From positions 2,893,802 through 2,957,801 of the forward strand of contig JBGVUE010000001.1 of assembly GCA_041861885.1 (NCBI GenBank): DNA of 64,000 nucleotides. The letters are read 5' to 3'. The notes beneath the pieces were generated by a model that saw only the letters and a list, made by a program, of their open reading frames with translations, ran no database searches and was not told where the DNA came from. This DNA comes from Haloimpatiens sp. FM7315 (GTDB lineage Bacteria; Bacillota; Clostridia; Clostridiales; Clostridiaceae). How positions within the stretch are numbered: position 1 is the stretch's first letter; the number at the start of each line of letters is the position of its first letter. A program made the position numbers and the translations under genes. Of the stretch, positions 19,799 through 31,893 are shown in pieces.

Positions 19799-20835
19799 TG
19801 AAAATACTTGCAAACGGAAAGATTAAAAAACTTTTTTCTGTGAATTTGGTGATTATCATAACTTTCACCTTAATTTCTGGTGTTTTTGCCTATTTAAACT
19901 TTAAAAATTCAGCTTTTTATGTATTGATATGCTCCCTTTGCATTAGTATTTCAATAATTAAAACAAGTTTTGATTATTTTAAGGAGCAAAATCAAATTAT
20001 GGAAGATGCAGCTAGGCAAATTAAAGATTACATCTCAGGAAAAGAAAATTCACGGATTGAATGCAATGATGAAGGGGAACTATATAGATTATTTCACGAA
20101 GTAAATTCCTTAGTTGCCATTTTAAATGCCCATGTTGTAAGTGAAGCTAATTCAAAAGAGTTTTTAAAAGACACCATTTCAGATATATCTCACCAATTAA
20201 AAACTCCCCTTGCGGCACTTAATATATATAACGGCATTATGGAGGAAGATATAGAAAATCCAAAGACAATCAAGGAGTTTACAAAGCTTTCTGAAGAGGA
20301 ACTTGATAGAATTGAAATTCTAGTACAAAACCTTTTAAAAATAACAAAACTTGATGCGGGAACAATTATGATAGAAAAGACTCTAGAAAATGTGTCTGAT
20401 ATGATGCACTGTATAGAAAGGCACTTTGCCTACCGTGCAAAAAATGAAAATAAGAAGTTATATATGTCTGGAAATGATTCAATTAACTTATTCTGTGACC
20501 GTAATTGGCTAATTGAGGCCCTAAGCAATATTGTTAAAAATGCTTTTGATCATACAAAAGAAGAAGATTATATCTCTGCTAAATGGAGAGAGTTTGCCTC
20601 TGTTACCCAAATTATAATAAAAGACAACGGCACAGGTATTCATGAAGAGGATTTAAATCACATTTTTAAAAGATTTTATCGCAGTCGCTTCTCTAAAGAC
20701 ACAAAAGGCATAGGACTTGGTCTTGCCCTTTCTAAAGCAATTATAGAAGAGCACAGTGGAACGATCCAAGTTGACAGTGAATTAGGTTCTGGCACTACCT
20801 TTACAATAAATCTTTTAATTCCTACAAAATTGTAG
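19795..20835 (+). CDS. Sensor histidine kinase (partner of the regulator at 19105)
   Basis: The kinase of about 346 residues begins at ATGATG at 19795, overlapping the regulator stop by four bases. Two closely spaced membrane helices (near residues 15-36 and 40-57) leave almost no outside loop, so it probably senses within the membrane or through the neighbouring transporter. A short HAMP-like region leads to DISHQLKTPLAAL (phosphoacceptor His). The ATP-binding domain contains NIVKNAFDHT, DNGTGI and GIGLGLALSKAI. The regulator, kinase, ATPase and permease follow each other with no large gaps, typical of transporter-coupled two-component systems in Firmicutes. Confidence 0.9.
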   Translation: MMKILANGKIKKLFSVNLVIIITFTLISGVFAYLNFKNSAFYVLICSLCISISIIKTSFDYFKEQNQIMEDAARQIKDYISGKENSRIECNDEGELYRLFHEVNSLVAILNAHVVSEANSKEFLKDTISDISHQLKTPLAALNIYNGIMEEDIENPKTIKEFTKLSEEELDRIEILVQNLLKITKLDAGTIMIEKTLENVSDMMHCIERHFAYRAKNENKKLYMSGNDSINLFCDRNWLIEALSNIVKNAFDHTKEEDYISAKWREFASVTQIIIKDNGTGIHEEDLNHIFKRFYRSRFSKDTKGIGLGLALSKAIIEEHSGTIQVDSELGSGTTFTINLLIPTKL

Positions 20836-20907
20836 GATAAGTGTAATCTACAAGTAGGATTTAAATGTTAATCTTTCAGTATAACGACAGAAAGAGGTGG
20901 ATAACCC

Positions 20908-21591
20908 ATGAATTTATTAGAAGTTAAATCAATTTCTAAAACTTACGGCAGCGGTGAAGCTGCTGTTAACGCATTAAAAAATGTTAGCTTTTCCGTTCCA
21001 AAAGGCGAATTTGTAGCAATTGTCGGAGAATCTGGCTCTGGCAAAAGTACACTTTTGAATATGGTAGGTGCACTTGATACGCCTACTTGCGGTAAGGTAT
21101 TTATTGATGGTAAGGATATTTTTTCTATGAAAGATAAAAACCTTACAATATTTCGCCGCAGAAATATTGGATTTATTTTTCAAGGTTTTAATCTGATTCC
21201 AGAATTGAATGTTGAACAAAACATCATGTTTCCAGTACTACTTGATTATCAAAAACCCGATCAAAACTATCTTGAAGAACTACTTAAGGTGCTCAATTTA
21301 AAAGAAAGACGCCACCATTTACCAAGTCAATTATCTGGTGGGCAACAGCAGCGTGTTGCAATAGGCCGTGCACTTATTACTAGACCTTCCCTTATACTTG
21401 CAGACGAACCAACAGGTAATCTCGATACAAAAAACACCAGTGAAGTAATCTCTCTACTAAAGGAAGCCGCTAAAAAGTATGAGCAAACCATTGTTATGAT
21501 TACTCACAGTAAAAGCATCGCACAAACTGCAGATAGAGTACTTAAAGTCTCTGATGGTGTCCTTACAGATTTTGGGAGGTGTAGTCAATGA
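20908..21591 (+). CDS. ABC transporter ATP-binding protein (MacB/LolD/BceA type)
   Basis: The 227-residue ATPase has every nucleotide-binding motif: Walker [11 protein letters not shown]-loop IFQGFNL, signature [15 protein letters not shown], Walker [10 protein letters not shown] and the H-loop ITHSKS. The spacing and the early [19 protein letters not shown] place it in the MacB/LolD/BceA group, which works with FtsX-like permeases on lipids, peptides or antibiotics. An AGAGGTGG site precedes the ATG, and the stop overlaps the permease start by four bases. It is intact, unlike its neighbours. Confidence 0.93.
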   Translation: MNLLEVKSISKTYGSGEAAVNALKNVSFSVPKGEFVAIVGESGSGKSTLLNMVGALDTPTCGKVFIDGKDIFSMKDKNLTIFRRRNIGFIFQGFNLIPELNVEQNIMFPVLLDYQKPDQNYLEELLKVLNLKERRHHLPSQLSGGQQQRVAIGRALITRPSLILADEPTGNLDTKNTSEVISLLKEAAKKYEQTIVMITHSKSIAQTADRVLKVSDGVLTDFGRCSQ

Positions 21592-23385
21592 AAAGCTATC
21601 TTAGCTTAATTCCCATTTCTGCAAAAGTTCATAAAAGACAGAACCGCATGACTCTTCTATGTATTATATTTTCTGTGTTTTTGGTAACTGCTGTTTTTAG
21701 TATGGCCGAAATGGGTGTTAGGATGGAAACAACAAGATTACTTAAAAAACATGGGGCTGAAGCACTAAAAGCAGTTAGTAAAAGTGCAGCTGCACAAACT
21801 CTTTATCTAACAGCCTCTGTGTTATTTGTGCTTATACTCATTGCAGGAATTCTCATGATTTCCAACACCATAAACAGTACTGTTGTCCAAAGAACCAAGT
21901 TTTTGGAATGATGCGTTGCATTGGAATGAGCAAAGAACAAATTATACGTTTTGTAAAACTAGAAGCTCTTAATTGGTGTAAAACTGCAGTTCCAATAGGT
22001 TTAATACTAGGAATACTAGTAACCTTTTTGCTATGCGCTGCCCTACATTTTCTTGTGGGTGGAGAATTCTCAAATATGCCCCTTTTCGGAATAAGTCCCA
22101 TAGGTATAATAAGTGGAATAATTGTTGGAGTTGTTACAATTCTCGTTGCTGCAAGCTCTCCTGCAAAAAAGCAGCAAAGGTATCACCTTCCAGCGCAGTA
22201 TCAGGTAATGTAGAAAGCTTAAATAATAACCATGGCTTAAATAAAGGTTTTTCTAAAATTGAAACTGCCTTAGGTTTTAATCATGCAGTTTCAGGGAAGA
22301 AAAACTTAATACTTATGACAAGCTCCTTTGCTCTTAGCATTATTCTATTTTTAAGTTTTTCTGTGTTTATAGATCTTATAAACTACATTATGCCTCAATA
22401 CTCAAACACCTCTGATATCAGGCTTTCTAGCCTTAAGGGGTCAAATTCTATAGATAGTAAACTATTTGATAAAATAAGTACAATGTCAGGAGTAGAACAT
22501 ATTTATGGTCGAAAGAGTAGTCTTGATGTTCCAGCAAAAGTAAATTCAAAAGCCGGTAAGATTGATATGATTTCCTATGATGATTTTGATTTAGACTGCC
22601 TTACAAAAGATAAAGGTCTAAAAAAAGGCAGTGATATTTCAAAAGTTTATGGAAACAGTAATTACGTTCTTATCATTTGGGATAAAAATAGCCCTTTAAA
22701 AATAGGTGATAAAATACAAGTAGGAAATAAAAAACTTGAAATCGCAGGGATGTTAAAATACAACCCTTTTAGCGATGACGGCAGTACAGATGGAAAAGTA
22801 ACACTCATTACTTCCAATAAAACTTTTACTAATATTACAGGGATAACTAAGTATCAGATTGTTATGATACAAATGACAAAAGATTCTACAGGGTCAGACA
22901 TTGAAAGAATCCACAATGTGGTAGGAAATAATTACAACTTTGCTGACCAGCATGATGAGCATACTGCAAGTACGTATATGGCTTTTCATCTTTTCATATA
23001 TGGATTTTTGGCCATTATCACCTTAGTAACTGTACTAAATATTATAAATAGTATTTCCATGAGTGTATCCTCAAGAATAAAACAATATGGAGCTATGCGT
23101 GCAGTTGGTATGGATGAGCATCAGGTAACAAAAATGATAGCTACTGAAGCCTTTACCTATGCTATATCCGGATGTGTTGTTGGAAGTATTGTTGGTTTAT
23201 TTATAAGTAAGCTTTTATATAAATATCTTATAACTAACCATTATAGCTATGCAACTTGGAGCTTTCCAATTATTCCAATAACAATTATTATTGTATTTGT
23301 ATTTGTTTCTGCAATTATAGCAATGTACGCCCCTTCAAAGAGAATTCAAAATACAGCTATAATTGATACAATAAACGAACTATAA
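21588..23385 (+). CDS. FtsX-like ABC permease (two frame breaks, first outer domain missing)
   Basis: Three overlapping frames make one permease of about 599 residues. Adding a T to the T5 run at 21900-21904 gives QRTKFFGMMRCIGMSKEQ. Adding an A to the A6 run at 22165-22170 gives SPAKKAAKVSPSSAVSGN. The protein has an N-terminal helix (LLCIIFSVFLVTAVFSMAEMG), then three helices. A second half starts KKNLILMTSSFALSIILF, carries an outside domain of about 170 residues, and has three final helices ending APSKRIQNTAIIDTINEL. Family members usually have a comparable outside domain after the first helix too. Here METTRLLKKHG is followed within 20 residues by the second helix, which suggests an in-frame deletion. 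Confidence 0.82.
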
Positions 23386-23414
23386 GTTTTTATTGAAAAA
23401 TTTCATTATAATAT

Positions 23415-23438
23415 AAAAAAGCCCTTTTGGGCTTTTTT
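23415..23438. terminator. Terminator after the ABC permease gene
   Basis: A GCCC-TTTT-GGGC hairpin is extended by six A residues on one side and six T residues on the other. It lies 30 bases past the permease stop. Confidence 0.88.
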
Positions 23439-23529
23439 ATAAACTTTCTAGGGTTAATCTAATCAACTTTAATATTCATATCAAATGCTGAAGAATCCAT
23501 ATTAGTAAGTAATTTTTACAATGAATCAC

Positions 23530-23721
23530 TTACTTTAAGGGTTTAACGGGACGTGCTTCAATATATCCTCTGTAACCCATAGGTGCAAGTTGAAATCTTG
23601 GTGTAGTTTCAGGTGCCCACTGATATCCATAAATAGAAGAATCAAACTTTTCTATATGATTCCAAATCTCTGAAATTGCATTCATGAAATCATGATCATT
23701 ATAAGCTTCACCTTGAAACAT
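23530..23721 (-). pseudogene. C-terminal fragment of a regulator-like protein
   Basis: A 63-codon frame ends with PRFQLAPMGYRGYIEARPVKPLK. It has no ribosome site or proper N-terminus and looks like the tail of a longer protein. The closing segment resembles the effector-binding tail of some clostridial AraC/GyrI-type regulators, but I recall this only from general pattern and cannot prove it. It lies at the left border of the restriction-modification island, which fits a gene cut by insertion or deletion. Confidence 0.45.
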
Positions 23722-23814
23722 CTTGCTTTGTTACCTTATGACAACTATTTTAACACTTAGGGTGCTTGGAATTCTCCCCCTTTAGACTACGCTCATTCTA
23801 GGCACATAGAAAAT

Positions 23815-23843
23815 ATGGGAAAGTGAATACATCACTTTCCCAT
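23815..23843. terminator. Terminator after hsdM
   Basis: Perfect 12-base arms (23815-23826 and 23832-23843) with a five-base loop lie 11 bases past the hsdM stop. On the minus strand the stem is followed by ATTTTCT. Confidence 0.75.
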
Positions 23844-23853
23844 TACAATAAAT

Positions 23854-25443
<1,590 letters not shown>

Positions 25444-25481
25444 TATTTTTATTTCCTCTCTTTTATTAATTTGATTGTGCT

Positions 25482-26726
25482 TTATATAAACATCTGTTGT
25501 AAAAGTCCCTTCTTTTGCTTTTGTAAATGCTGTAACTTACGCTGATGAAGGGTGATAAGGTCTGTTAATCTATCAAGAAATCCTCCTACCTTTGATTGTT
25601 CTTCCAAAGTTGGGTACGGAATTGGCATTTCTCTTAAAACTGAATCTTTAATTGCAAATCGATCTGCTCTTGCTCCAGAATCTCCATTCAGCTTCATAAA
25701 GTTATGCCACCTAGTTGAGCCAAAGTAATGTTCTAAATAAGTTTTGTCAATATCATGCGTACGAAACACATAATACAAAGGCGACATTACACCATTTCTG
25801 CCTAGTTTATTACGTTTGATAGGTCCAACAGGTGCATAATTAGAGATTCTTGGGTTATAAACAAAATCATCATTTTTAACTACATAATATCCATCTAGAT
25901 TTTTAGCATTAGAAATCTCTTTATCAAAGAAATCTCTTTGTGAAACAATTCCAAATTCCGCAGAGTTTGTTAAGGTTTCATAATAGTTATTTTTAATATT
26001 CTTTTCTGTCACTTTATCCGAAATCTCCCCCAACTTACGCTGTTCCCAAGGGTCAGTAAATCCCTGAAAACGAAGTTCTGGAAAACTCTCACCATTTTTA
26101 GGAAACATTTTTTGAAGTAAGCCTTTCTTCTTATCTTGTAAGTGATTTAACTTACGCTGATGAAGGGTGATAAGGTTGTCAATATTATCAAAAAATGCAC
26201 CTATTTTTTCTTGTTCCTCATTATCTGGTAATTTCAACTGAATTTTTTGCAATGAATCTTGATTAATATTTGTGTTTGCTGAACTTGTTGCACTGGCCAT
26301 AATTTGATTCCTAATCTCTTTGGTTGAAAATACAAATTTCTTAAACTTATCAGCCACTTTAACCTTCGGACGAAATCGAATAATGAATCCAGAATAAGTA
26401 GTATCGAGAAAGTCACGGGGTACTAAGGCAGCCTCACCAACGCCTTCTGGTTTTACAGAAGATCGAATAAAAAGTATATCACCTTTATTTAGACAATATT
26501 CTTTTCTTTGATTCTCTGAACTTTCCGCAAGCCCCAAGTTAGAATCATCTACAATATTTTTTCCGAATATATCTTGTAAATTTACAAATGGATGTCCATG
26601 TCCCATTGCTTCTTTTCCAAAGTTCATACCATTTTTGAATTCTCCAATCTCTCCTAACTTACGCTGTTCCCAAGGTTCGGTAAATTCTGGAAATCTTAGC
26701 TTTGGTTTATTCTTATTTTTTTCCAC
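25482..26726 (-). CDS. hsdS: Type I restriction-modification specificity subunit (HsdS)
   Basis: The 414-residue protein carries two target-recognition domains, each opened by a near-identical PWEQRKLGEI and closed by a helical repeat: LITLHQRKLNHLQDKKKGLL and LITLHQRKLQHLQKQKKGLL. These repeats are nearly identical in DNA too (around 25530-25560 and 26145-26176), so recombination could swap recognition domains. The start is a GTG at 26726 with GGAGATATAA ahead of it, inside the last codons of rhuM. The bipartite DNA target cannot be read from sequence. A second, single-domain S-like gene lies at the head of the operon. Confidence 0.93.
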   Translation of the reverse strand: MEKNKNKPKLRFPEFTEPWEQRKLGEIGEFKNGMNFGKEAMGHGHPFVNLQDIFGKNIVDDSNLGLAESSENQRKEYCLNKGDILFIRSSVKPEGVGEAALVPRDFLDTTYSGFIIRFRPKVKVADKFKKFVFSTKEIRNQIMASATSSANTNINQDSLQKIQLKLPDNEEQEKIGAFFDNIDNLITLHQRKLNHLQDKKKGLLQKMFPKNGESFPELRFQGFTDPWEQRKLGEISDKVTEKNIKNNYYETLTNSAEFGIVSQRDFFDKEISNAKNLDGYYVVKNDDFVYNPRISNYAPVGPIKRNKLGRNGVMSPLYYVFRTHDIDKTYLEHYFGSTRWHNFMKLNGDSGARADRFAIKDSVLREMPIPYPTLEEQSKVGGFLDRLTDLITLHQRKLQHLQKQKKGLLQQMFI

Positions 26727-27722
26727 TTATATCTCCTCTAATCCTTCTGAGCTCTTTATCAAAATCAGAAACTATTTTTTGATTTTTATTAAACTCCTTA
26801 TATTCTCCTATTGCCTTTTCTTTAGCAGTGCTATTAGAAATATGTCCATGACCTTTTAAGATTTCATACCGATTAAATTTCAAAAACTCATCAATACTTA
26901 CCGTAAAATCTTCCATGGAAATCAACCTTTCATCTTCAAGAAGTCGCTCAACATAATCAAAATATGATGAGACGTTACGTTCAAGGCTACGAATTTGCTT
27001 TTCCGACAAGTAATTTTTAGCCACAACTACATCAGACTTTAAAATCCGGCCATTAGGAGAGTTCTTCCAAGTAGTGAGCCCCATATGCTCTTTATATCTG
27101 TCTGCATTATTATAAATAATTTCTGCAGCTGTTTTACCAGTTATGGCAAAATGAAATTTGTTTTGAACAGTTGCATAAAATTTTTTTGTTATTTCTGAAT
27201 TTTTATCGTAGTCATATGAAATTTCTGCAAACACATCTGTGATTTGTTGCCAAATTCTACGTTCACTTGCCCTAATTGAACGTACAGTTTCAAGTAACTC
27301 ATGGAAATAATCTTTACCGAAAACATTCTCACCTTGCTTCATTCGCTCAACATCAATCTTAAATCCTTTTTTGATATAGTCTTTCAAAATATCAGTAGCC
27401 CATATTCTAAACTTTGTTGCTTTTTGAGAATTAACACGGTAACCAACTGAAATTATAGCATCTAAATTATAAAACTTGACTTGTTTTGTTTGAGTTTTTC
27501 CTTCTATAGCTCCATGCTTTGTGGTATTTTCCAAAATGGAAACAACCACTTTCTCATCAAGTTCTCCAGACTCAAAAATTTTTTTAAATGCTTACTTATA
27601 GCAGAAATACCCACATCAAAAAGCTCAGCTATAGCTTTTTGGGTCGCCCAGATCGTTTCATCTTTCATAACGACTTCAATTTTTTCATTTTCATCATACA
27701 TTAAAAATTGTATCTCATTCAT
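26713..27722 (-). CDS. RhuM-family protein in the R-M operon (one frame break)
   Basis: The joined frames give about 336 residues of the RhuM (virulence-protein-like) family, which often accompanies type I R-M operons. The first frame starts MNEIQFLMYDENEKIEVVM, then has DETIWATQKAIAELFDVG. Adding an A to the A7 run (T run 27579-27585) gives KHLKKIFESGELDEKVVVSIL and leads into the second frame, with KVKFYNLDAIISVGYRVNS and RIWATDILKDYI. The first part looks like a helix-turn-helix or KilA-N-like DNA-binding unit. The biochemical role of RhuM is not established. It lies between hsdR and hsdS, overlapping the hsdS start by 14 bases. Confidence 0.85.
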
Positions 27723-27734
27723 TTAATCACCTTC

Positions 27735-30700
27735 TTAATTTTCTACTAACTCATCAGCTAATTCATAAATAGCCTCACGCAAAGCATTGCGGTACTTAAT
27801 TTTAGATAAAGCTTGTACATTTTTACTATGGGCTAATACCTTATAGTCCACACTTGCTTTTGCAATTATATCTCTAATTTGACCTGTGTCATCTAAATCT
27901 TGCTTGCCGTAACGATGAACGCTAAACAATTGGCGCATATTAGCGCTTGTTATAATATCTGTAATTCCCCATTTTACTCTAAAATCTAAAAATAGTCTAT
28001 CAAGACTTACATTGTTAGCCGCTTGAATAATTTCCTCACTTTGGCTAAGTTTTGCTGGATATTTAAAATCAGTTCCTTCTACTGGATAATAGCCTTTGAT
28101 AATAGCCATTACTGCATTCATAATCTTATTAGCATAATTTCTATCTTCTAGACCATTTGCAAATTGGTGAATTTTCTCTTTTGTCCTTTGTGCTTGTTGT
28201 GTCTTACCCTCATGCACCTGATTTAATAATTGTTCTACTAATTCAGTTAAATAATCATAATCTATTTTAACATCCTTAACATGAGTCATTTTTAACTCAA
28301 TTTGATGAAAAGGAATTTTCTTTTTTTGATATATGCTGCTTTAGCTCATTAGTTAAAACTGTAGTAAGCATAGTTTCCTCTTCACTTGTCATACCTAATT
28401 TTTCAACTAACTCATCAGGATTTTCATAGTTGAAACCTACTGCATTTCCATCTCTCTCTTCAGAGTTGTATTGCTTAAGTTTTGCCATACCAGCATTGTA
28501 ATCATGCAGTAAATCAAGCATATCTTCCTTTTTTTCTCCGAAGGTGGTAATTGTTGAAATTCATTAGTTAAATCACTTAATTTTTCAACTGTCTCTTTGA
28601 CTTCATTAAATACCTCTTCAAAAGGTTTTGCTACAATTCCATCTTTTTCATTAGCTTTACGTTGTTCCTCCTCTGATAAAATTGCAGAATTTTTATTTGC
28701 ATAAATTGCCAAAGCCTTATTCATAAGCTTCTCATTATGAAAAGGCCAACGATAATTCACAATACGTCCCCAAGGTTTTTCTTGCATATTAGAAATACGG
28801 TTTGTTCTTGAATAGGCTTGAATAAGTCCAGCCCCTTTAAGTGTTCTATCTACATAAAGGGTATTAAGTTCTGGTGCATCAAATCCTGTCAAAAGTTGAT
28901 CTACCACAATTACGATATCTAAAAAGTTCTTATCTGTGGCCGTTTTATTTAGACGACTAGTAACATCTTGTGTATATCCCGCTACATCATCCATGGCAAA
29001 GCTTGTACCAAATTCTTCATTATAAATCTCTATGGCTTCGAATAAACCTCTATTAGTTTCAAGCATACTATCGTTATTAGCTGAGTTTTCGCTAAATGTA
29101 ACTGCTACCTTTAATGTTTGTCCACCATTTTTCTTGTTCTCATTATTTACACGCCTAAATTCATTAAAATACATCATTGCCATTGGAGTACTCGCTTTCC
29201 CCCCACCAACATGAGTGGTAAAAAGTGCATTATACTTACCATCATTTGAACGATTTCGCCAATTCTTGAAAATATCTTTAACTACTAGCTTTATATGTAA
29301 AGGATTTTCATCATAAAAACTTGGCTCAACTGCATCATCCATATCTTCTTGACTTAGGTTATTAATCTTCTCTTGAATTTGCTTTTCTGTCCACTTTGGA
29401 TAACGCTCTCTATAGAAGCTTGGTAGATATTTTAATTTCATTTGTTCTTCATCAATTGTTGTTTCAAAATCAACTTTAAAACCCAAAACATTTCTATCTG
29501 CTATTGCTTCACGAATTGTATAAGCATGTAAAAGTGGTCCAAAAATATCTTCCGTTCTTAAGCCTTTAGTTGTTTCATCAAACATTGGAGTACCTGTATA
29601 TCCAATCCAAGCAGATTTTTTAAAAGCTTTTTGTATCTTTTCAAAATTCTCACTACCAGTTGAACGATGTGCTTCATCTACAATAAATACTATATTTTTA
29701 TCAGGTGTTTTAAAGGATTTACGTTTTACTAAGGTATCAAGCTTTTGAACTGATGTAACTATTATATTATTATCTTTGCTTTTTAATTTTTTACTTAAAT
29801 CTGTTGTGCTATTAGTATTTTCAACACTACCAATGGTATCTTCACTAGAATCTGGGTCATAAGCTTTGTAATTCTCATTTGTTTGTTTAGTTAAAGCTAT
29901 TCTATCTACTACGAATACAACTTTATCAACTTTTGGCATACGACTTGCAAGCCATGCTGTTTTAAAGCTAGTAATTGTTTTACCAGAACCAGTAGTATGC
30001 CAAATATATCCTACTTTATTTGTTCCGAAATCAAAATCAACTTGTTTTAGATTTTCAATTACATTCTGAGTAGCATATACTTGGTATGGTCTCATTACCT
30101 TTAGCATTTGTTTGTTTTTTGTTCCATCTAAAATCATATAATTAGTAGCCATTTGATGTGCCATTGGAATACTTAGCATTGAATCAGCAAACTCTTTCCA
30201 ATTACGTACAATTGCATTATCACTTTTACGCTGCCAGTTAAAAGCAAAGTCCTTATTAAACTTATCTGATGTAGTATTAGCCATATATTTCACGTTATTT
30301 GGTGTAATTGCTACCAATATTTGTAGAGTAGAAAAGATATCTCTATATTGATTTTCATCAGAATATTGATGCATTTGATTTAAAGCTTCATTTATATCAT
30401 GTGTATCACGTTTTTCTTCAATTTGTATTATAGGTAGCCCATTAATAAGAAGTGTGGTATCAAAACGACGATTTTGCTTTCCTGTTATAACCGCAGGACG
30501 TTCAATCTGATTAACTACTTGATACTCAGTATCTCCAGCACCAATTTGTTTTTGATCAAAAACTGTTAAAAACACGTGTCGACCGTCATCTAAATCAATT
30601 TCGATTTGGGACACACCATTAAGTCCATATAAAAATTGTCCCGCTTCATAGGGTGTTTGAATATCAGAGATAATCTTTTTAACTTGATTAAATTCTACAG

Positions 30701-30941
30701 TACTTAAAGGATGCTCAAGAGTATTTTGATTGTGATTTTCAAGAATCTCTTTAAAATTCTCCCAAAGCTCTTCTGTGTTTTTAATTTTAGGCTCATACTT
30801 CCAAAGTTTTGTTTTTATAGAGTACTCCGCATTTGTTTCTCTAACAATAAAATCGCTTATTCCTTCTAGGTGTTCAGGTTTAGTTATGGTTCCACTTGTA
30901 ATATACTGTATTAACTCAGTTTCAAATTGCTCTTCATTCAT
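27735..30941 (-). CDS. hsdR: Type I restriction enzyme endonuclease/translocase (HsdR, two frame breaks)
   Basis: The joined frames give about 1,070 residues. The N-terminal nuclease has RRFDTTLLING, PIIQIEEKRD and the QxxxY-type QMHQYSDEN. The motor has Walker A HTTGSGKTITSF, the DEAH box FIVDEAHRS, GYTGTPMFDE, and late helicase motifs VDQLLTGFDAPELNTLYVD and QAYSRTNR. The frame breaks at the T run 28529-28535 (one added A gives SEKKKEDMLDLLHDY). It breaks again at 28321-28327, where one extra or two missing A residues lead to KKIPFHQIELKMTHVKD. A C-terminal helical domain follows (FANGLEDRNYANKIM...). It translocates DNA and cuts unmodified sites. Confidence 0.93.
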
Positions 30942-31513
30942 TTATCCCATACCCCCTCTAACTTGGACAATCTTATTTTTGTTTCAAGTTCTGCTGCTCT
31001 ATTTCTAAGTGCTTGTACCCTTAACTGATTAAAATAAACTTGCCCTATAATTTTTTGCTTATCTATACAAGGTATTTTTGGTATTTCAAGCTCTTTAAGT
31101 TGTTTTATAGTATATTTTAAAACATGAGAACCTTGCAATCCTAACATAAACTGTTTCTTGATTGTTTTGTTTTCATTAATAAGATAAACCAAAAACTTTG
31201 AATCAATTTTATCCCCAGGTACTAACTTAACGTAGTTTTGTGTATAAATATATCCCTCATGCTCTTTTCTTACTATCGTTGCAACTCCTGTGATTAAACT
31301 AAATACTACATCACCATCACATAGGGTATTTAATTTATCCTTGGTCCTAATTTGTTTATTGTCTGCAGTTTTTGAAATAATGCCCACTAAATCATCTGTT
31401 AAATTTGTTTGACTATAATAAGTAAAAAGCGGTGTTTTTTCATCAAACACTTCAGTAATTCTAAACTGAGGAGATCCACTTACTAATTTAACTAATTTCA
31501 TTAATTTTTTCAT
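30938..31513 (-). CDS. Single-domain S-like (half HsdS) protein
   Basis: The 191-residue protein resembles one target-recognition domain with its trailing helix. It has VVFSLITGVATIVRKEHEGYIYTQNY, GLQGSHVLKYTIKQLKELEIPKIP, and a helix with LRNRAAELETKIRLSKLEG. It is half the size of a normal HsdS and lacks the PWEQRKLGEI and LITLHQRKL repeats of the full S gene in this operon. Half-S proteins can work as dimers, or the gene could be a leftover that may still take part in specificity switching. It is the first gene of the operon and overlaps hsdR by four bases, so it is co-expressed. Confidence 0.75.
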   Translation of the reverse strand: MKKLMKLVKLVSGSPQFRITEVFDEKTPLFTYYSQTNLTDDLVGIISKTADNKQIRTKDKLNTLCDGDVVFSLITGVATIVRKEHEGYIYTQNYVKLVPGDKIDSKFLVYLINENKTIKKQFMLGLQGSHVLKYTIKQLKELEIPKIPCIDKQKIIGQVYFNQLRVQALRNRAAELETKIRLSKLEGVWDK

Positions 31514-31589
31514 AAAATATTGTGCCTTTCTAAAGTTACTTTATTTTCCATAGTATAATCATATCACGAAAGAAATTTTATCGCAACTA

Positions 31590-31623
31590 TTAAAAATGTA
31601 ATTTTTTAAAATTACATTTTTAA
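31590..31623. promoter_or_regulatory. 34-base perfect palindrome ahead of the R-M operon
   Basis: Sixteen-base arms (31590-31605 and 31608-31623) around TT form a perfect palindrome about 77 bases upstream of the half-S start. It is followed by another inverted repeat (31630-31638 with 31655-31663). It may be an operator for controlled R-M expression or a terminator from upstream; neither is shown. Confidence 0.5.
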
Positions 31624-31765
31624 TATAAGAAAGTCCTTAAATGCATCAGCACTCAAGGACTTTGTCAAGCTATATTTTCTCTTTTTCCCTGTTTCCTAAC
31701 CCCGTATCAAGAAACATATCCCATATTAACCATTTTTTAACCCTTCCTATACCAAGGCTTCTAAT

Positions 31766-31837
31766 TGTGTTCCCTTTTAAACTTAACTATGGTCTCCTAC
31801 TGCATTGGGATAAACTAAATGTTTATAAGGGAACACA
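31766..31837. repeat. Spaced inverted repeat upstream of the R-M operon
   Basis: Seventeen-base arms beginning TGTGTTCCCTT (one mismatch) face each other across about 38 bases. The rest of the 31514-31893 gap carries no gene. The structure could be ends of a tiny element, a structured RNA or an operator pair. Confidence 0.5.
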
Positions 31838-31893
31838 TACCGCATTATCAATTTTTTCTTTATATCCTCAACTATACTTTGGTATTTGTTTTT

